Part shown: piece by piece, positions 61,165 to 64,000 of the stretch
How the letters are laid out: each line of letters begins with the position of its first letter
Position numbering within the stretch: the stretch's first letter is position 1
Assembly: GCF_015832195.1 (NCBI RefSeq)
Contig: NC_052030.1
Location: 12,171,439 to 12,235,438, forward strand
Direction of reading: 5' to 3'
Source: Motacilla alba alba
Taxonomy: Eukaryota > Chordata > Aves > Passeriformes > Motacillidae
Length of the DNA: 64,000 bases
Notes under the pieces: model-generated
What the model was told of the DNA's origin: nothing
Seen by the model: the letters and a program-made list of their open reading frames with translations, nothing else
Databases searched by the model: none
Position numbers and translations under genes: made by a program

Positions 61165-61171
61165 CTTATAT
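61165..61171 (-). promoter_or_regulatory. UBC: UBC TATA box (ATATAAG)
   Basis: The minus strand reads GGCCATATAAGCGC. The TATA element lies inside a CpG island, which is common for stress-inducible polyubiquitin genes. The full CCATATAAGC is one base from an SRF CArG box. Confidence 0.8.
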
Positions 61172-61744
61172 GGCCTCCGGCGCCCCGCCCCCGCGCTCGG
61201 ATCACTCCGCCGCGCACTCTTTTCCTCGCGCCGCGCGCCTCCGCTCCGCTGCGTGGCAGGGGCCGGCGGCGCGGAGGGATCGGCGCCTCGCGCGGGTGGC
61301 GCTGCGGTTGGCGCGCGCGGGGCGGAGAGCGGCGGCAAAACCCGGCCTGGAGCGGGGCCGCGGCTGGGCCGGGTCCGTGACCCCGGCCTGGAGCCTCAGC
61401 CCCGCGCCAAAGTGCAAAACATAAAAAGTTTCATTATGTTCAGGGCCTCAAACCCTGCAATTGCGCCCCTGATTGATGAATAAACACCTCCTTGGTTTCT
61501 GCTCCTAGGGCGAAGTGAGGGTCGGCTCTGCCCGCGGCCACACCGTGAGGGGGCTCCTGAGGGAAGGAGTTCGTGGCTGTGAAAAGTGGATATTATATGG
61601 CTCTACGCAGATATTTACTATATGTATTATGTTGTATTGAGTAGCAGTGCTGTATTAACATTTTAATAGGATGGTAAATATAGTTTTGTAGTTAAAATAG
61701 GAACTATGTATGTGGGATTTTTTTTTAAGAAAGGAATGAGGTAC
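61172..61744. other. UBC upstream region, possible retroelement trace
   Basis: GC-rich DNA to about 61400, then ordinary sequence. An AATAAACACCTCC segment on the plus strand at about 61480-61492, followed by a 'ttggtttctgctcctagg' block, resembles the R-U5 part of an avian LTR, but not clearly enough to call. No gene is seen. Confidence 0.4.
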
Positions 61745-62185
61745 TCACACCAGATAGCAGCCACAGGACACCTAAATCTTTCAGAGAAAGAGAATTTATT
61801 GCTGTTTTATCAGAAGAAACGAACTTCTTCCTGCCTTGCTCTGCCATGAAGATGCTGTCAGGATTCGGAGGAAGAAGCTGACACTGACCAGACAGAATCC
61901 TTTGTTTGAATGGAATTTATGCATCATGTATGAGATGTATGAATATGCAACGGGCTATTGCTTTTAAGGGCTAATCCTCTGTTAACGTGTGTCCTTTTTC
62001 GGGCTTATTTTGCCCAGAAAAGGTACCCAGACCATCCGTAACTCTTTGTTCCTATTGTCTCGTATTGTCCTAGTCTCAATTGTTCACATTTTTATCACCC
62101 TAATTATATTGCTATTTTTATAACCATTTTTTTAGTACTAAACTTCTAAAACATTAAAAACAAGTGATTGGCGTTTTCCACAGTG
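61745..62185 (+). mobile_element. LTR/endogenous retrovirus 3' fragment
   Basis: About 440 bp that reads like the 3' end of a songbird endogenous retrovirus in plus orientation. A purine-rich lead-in is followed by 'gaatatgcaacgggctattg', 'gtgtgtcctttttcgggctt', 'gcccagaaaaggtacccaga', an AT-rich stretch with 'ataaccatttttttagtact', and an end near 'caagtgattggcgttttcca'. No coding frame is present. Identification is from memory; boundaries are approximate. Confidence 0.6.
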
Positions 62186-62859
62186 GCTTTACCCCGAGGG
62201 GCACCTCGAGTGTTATTTGTGAGAGAACGTGGTGGGGCACGGTGGTGTCTGTCACCTCCCCAGGCACATTCCCGCTGGCATGGAGCAGGTTCATCCCAGA
62301 GCCTCGGTGCCACGGGGACAAGGGACAGGCCACGGGAGGTGTGGGGCTGCTGTGGCGATGCTGGGACAGCCTGAAAGGGCAGGGAGCAGCCTGCAGGATG
62401 AGGGGCTGCAGGGGGCTCCTGCCCGGGGATGGAGATCAGCGAGGCTGGAGAGGGGACGTGAGGGACACGGAAAGGCCGAGGGATAAAGAGATAAAAATCC
62501 TGAGGGATAATCAATGAGTGTGTGTATATGTGTATATATACGTACATATATTTATATGTACACACATGGAGTACGCATCTGAGCTGTTGTGCATTTATAA
62601 CTCAGGGGTAAAATCAGATGTCCCTTAGTGCACACCAGAGGGACACAAAGCCGTGTGTGTTCGCACAGGCCTGAGGAGAACCAAATGGAAAAAACAAAAA
62701 AAAACAAAAAAAAACCAAAAAACAACACTTTTTGCCGCTGGGAAGTTCCACTGCGGGCCACTCTCGGCCGCACAGTCCCTTTGCTGCTGCTTAGCGCGAC
62801 GCGGTGGCTTCGGCTGGATTAAACATCACCAAAAAGCGAGAAAGAGAGCAAAAGGCACG
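62186..62859. other. Intergenic between LTR fragment and tRNA cluster
   Basis: No gene is seen. It holds a TG/TA microsatellite at about 62517-62572 and an A-rich run at about 62690-62726. Confidence 0.55.
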
Positions 62860-62931
62860 TGGAGATGCCGGGGATTGAACCCGGGACCTCATACATGCAA
62901 AGCATGCGCTCTACCGCTGAGCTACATCCCC
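62860..62931 (-). tRNA. tRNA-Ala (anticodon TGC)
   Basis: 72 nt with no intron. The acceptor stem GGGGATG pairs with CATCTCC, and the discriminator is A. The anticodon arm GCATGCTTTGCATGT carries TGC. The A box is TAGCTCAGCGG and the B box is GGTTCAATCCC, both within consensus. The T stem is five strong pairs. A short T run on the RNA strand follows (AAAAA on the plus strand near 62831-62835). Confidence 0.97.
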
Positions 62932-63128
62932 CTGCCCGCGCCTCGCTCCCGGCCCGCCGGCCAGCTGCGTGCGGAGCCGGCCCCGGTGCGGGGACGGGCG
63001 GGCGGGCAGGGCACAGAGCCTGGTGCCATCCTCAGGCAGCCCTCAAAGGGACAGGAACGCGCTGGTTCGCACACAGAAAACCGAATGGTTTCACTCCGTC
63101 GGAAATCAGAGAAATCCGTGCAGAAAGA

Positions 63129-63151
63129 AAAAAAAAAAAAAAAAAAAAAAA
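63129..63151 (-). terminator. Pol III terminator T run
   Basis: A run of more than 20 A on the plus strand is a T run on the transcribed strand, about 20 bases past the tRNA-Asp 3' end. Confidence 0.7.
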
Positions 63152-63171
63152 GGAAGAAAAAGGTAGGCAAC

Positions 63172-63243
63172 CTCCCCGTCGGGGAATCGAACCCCGGTCT
63201 CCCGCGTGACAGGCGGGGATACTCACCACTATACTAACGAGGA
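63172..63243 (-). tRNA. tRNA-Asp (anticodon GTC), copy 1
   Basis: 72 nt. The acceptor stem TCCTCGT pairs with ACGGGGA with the usual wobble, and the discriminator is G. The anticodon arm CCGCCTGTCACGCGG carries GTC. The B box is GGTTCGATTCC. It is identical to the copy at 63909. Confidence 0.98.
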
Positions 63244-63456
63244 CGGTGGGAGAGCGGCGCCATGCGCACCAGGTCATGCCCGAGGGGCGGCCACAGGACC
63301 GGCTCCACCGCCACCGCTTTTCGGGAAGCGGCTCCTGACGCAAAAGTCCCGCACGAGGGAGCGCCTCGATGGCAGCGGCTGAGCCGCCCCGCGCAGGGAC
63401 AGCAGCCCCTGCTCCCTCTGCTCGGCTACAAAAGGACGCGTCTTGACGGCAAGAGG

Positions 63457-63470
63457 AAAAAAAAAAAAGA
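63457..63470 (-). terminator. Pol III terminator T run
   Basis: An A run on the plus strand (T on the tRNA strand) about 20 bases past the tRNA-Phe 3' end. Confidence 0.65.
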
Positions 63471-63491
63471 AAAAGTAAAATCAAAATCTTC

Positions 63492-63564
63492 TGCCGAAAC
63501 CCGGGATCGAACCAGGGACCTTTAGATCTTCAGTCTAACGCTCTCCCAACTGAGCTATTTCGGC
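63492..63564 (-). tRNA. tRNA-Phe (anticodon GAA)
   Basis: 73 nt. The acceptor stem GCCGAAA pairs with TTTCGGC, and the discriminator is A. The anticodon arm TTAGACTGAAGATCTAA carries GAA. The A box is TAGCTCAGTTGG and the B box is GGTTCGATCCC. It matches the eukaryotic consensus closely. Confidence 0.98.
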
Positions 63565-63908
63565 GGCCGAGGGGGCTCCCGCTGGCCGTGGATACGACCC
63601 CGCCCCGCGCCCCCTGCCCGGCCGGTTCCGCCCTGCCGCGCGTTCCGCCGCCGGTCCCGGGCGTGCCCTGGATCCGCACCTTCCCGCAGGCATTTCCACG
63701 CCGAGGATCCCATTTGCACTCCGAGGCTCACGGGGAACCCCCAGGCACCGGCAGCGGCGGGGTGTTCCGCACGCACCCCGGGACACCCCGCTCTCCTTGC
63801 CGGGCACAAAACGCGGCTCTGCCGGCGGGAGTTCCACGGCAGCGTCACACACGAACCCTGCCGGGGCCACGCACAAAAAATGGCATCTGAGGACAAAATT
63901 AACCGTAC
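63565..63908. other. CpG-rich spacer between tRNA genes
   Basis: About 340 bp of CpG-rich DNA with no further tRNA or coding signal. CpG-rich flanks are typical of active vertebrate tRNA clusters. Confidence 0.6.
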
Positions 63909-63980
63909 CTCCCCGTCGGGGAATCGAACCCCGGTCTCCCGCGTGACAGGCGGGGATACTCACCACTATACTAACGAGGA
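63909..63980 (-). tRNA. tRNA-Asp (anticodon GTC), copy 2
   Basis: 72 nt, identical base for base to the copy at 63172-63243. Short A runs on the plus strand at about 63876-63881 and 63894-63897 can serve as terminators. It lies 20 bases from the window end, so the cluster may continue. Confidence 0.98.
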
Positions 63981-64000
63981 CTGGTACATTTACTGCTCCT

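Overview
The window is vertebrate nuclear DNA, almost certainly from a passerine bird. It has spliced genes with GT/AG introns, CR1 LINE fragments of avian type, several LTR fragments that resemble families common in songbird genomes, intron-containing SCARB1 with short introns, and CpG-island promoters. The gene order SCARB1, UBC, then a tRNA cluster matches what I recall of human 12q24.31 and of the avian chromosome 15 homologue. Species and chromosome are inferred, not read directly.

Layout. Positions 1-40663 contain no protein gene I can support. This is GC-rich intergenic DNA with seven minisatellites or tandem arrays (41 bp at 1-257, 51 bp at 13480-13795, 64 bp at 19091-19275, about 50 bp at 20737-21170, a polypyrimidine tract at 39127-39470, 29-30 bp at 39548-39846, and smaller ones). 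It also holds four clear CR1 pieces, three copies of one LTR family (11878-12275, 28765-29155, 29905-30392), AT-rich and A-rich microsatellites, and AT-rich islands that may be conserved non-coding elements. An orphan CpG-rich block lies at about 39470-40090. An assembly gap of exactly 1000 N follows at 40664-41663.

Positions 43203-56419, minus strand, carry SCARB1. I could place eleven coding exons with every splice site, giving 464 codons in one continuous frame. The final exon with the cytoplasmic tail was not found and may lie in the gap. Its GC-box promoter is at about 56420-56600. Positions 60003-61138, minus strand, carry a polyubiquitin gene (UBC by synteny): three perfect ubiquitin units plus a terminal Asn, a 390-bp 5'UTR intron with YY1-like motifs, a TATA box and a poly(A) signal. 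Positions 62860-63980 hold four minus-strand tRNA genes: Ala(TGC), Asp(GTC), Phe(GAA) and Asp(GTC).

The genes do not form a functional unit. SCARB1 is a lipoprotein and carotenoid uptake receptor, UBC is a stress-responsive ubiquitin source, and the tRNAs serve translation. No undescribed multi-gene system was found. The most useful observations are the intact SCARB1 exon 4 donor (the site reported mutated in white recessive canaries), the probable loss of the last SCARB1 exon to an assembly gap, the old UBC-tRNA linkage, and the orphan CpG block beside G-rich minisatellites.
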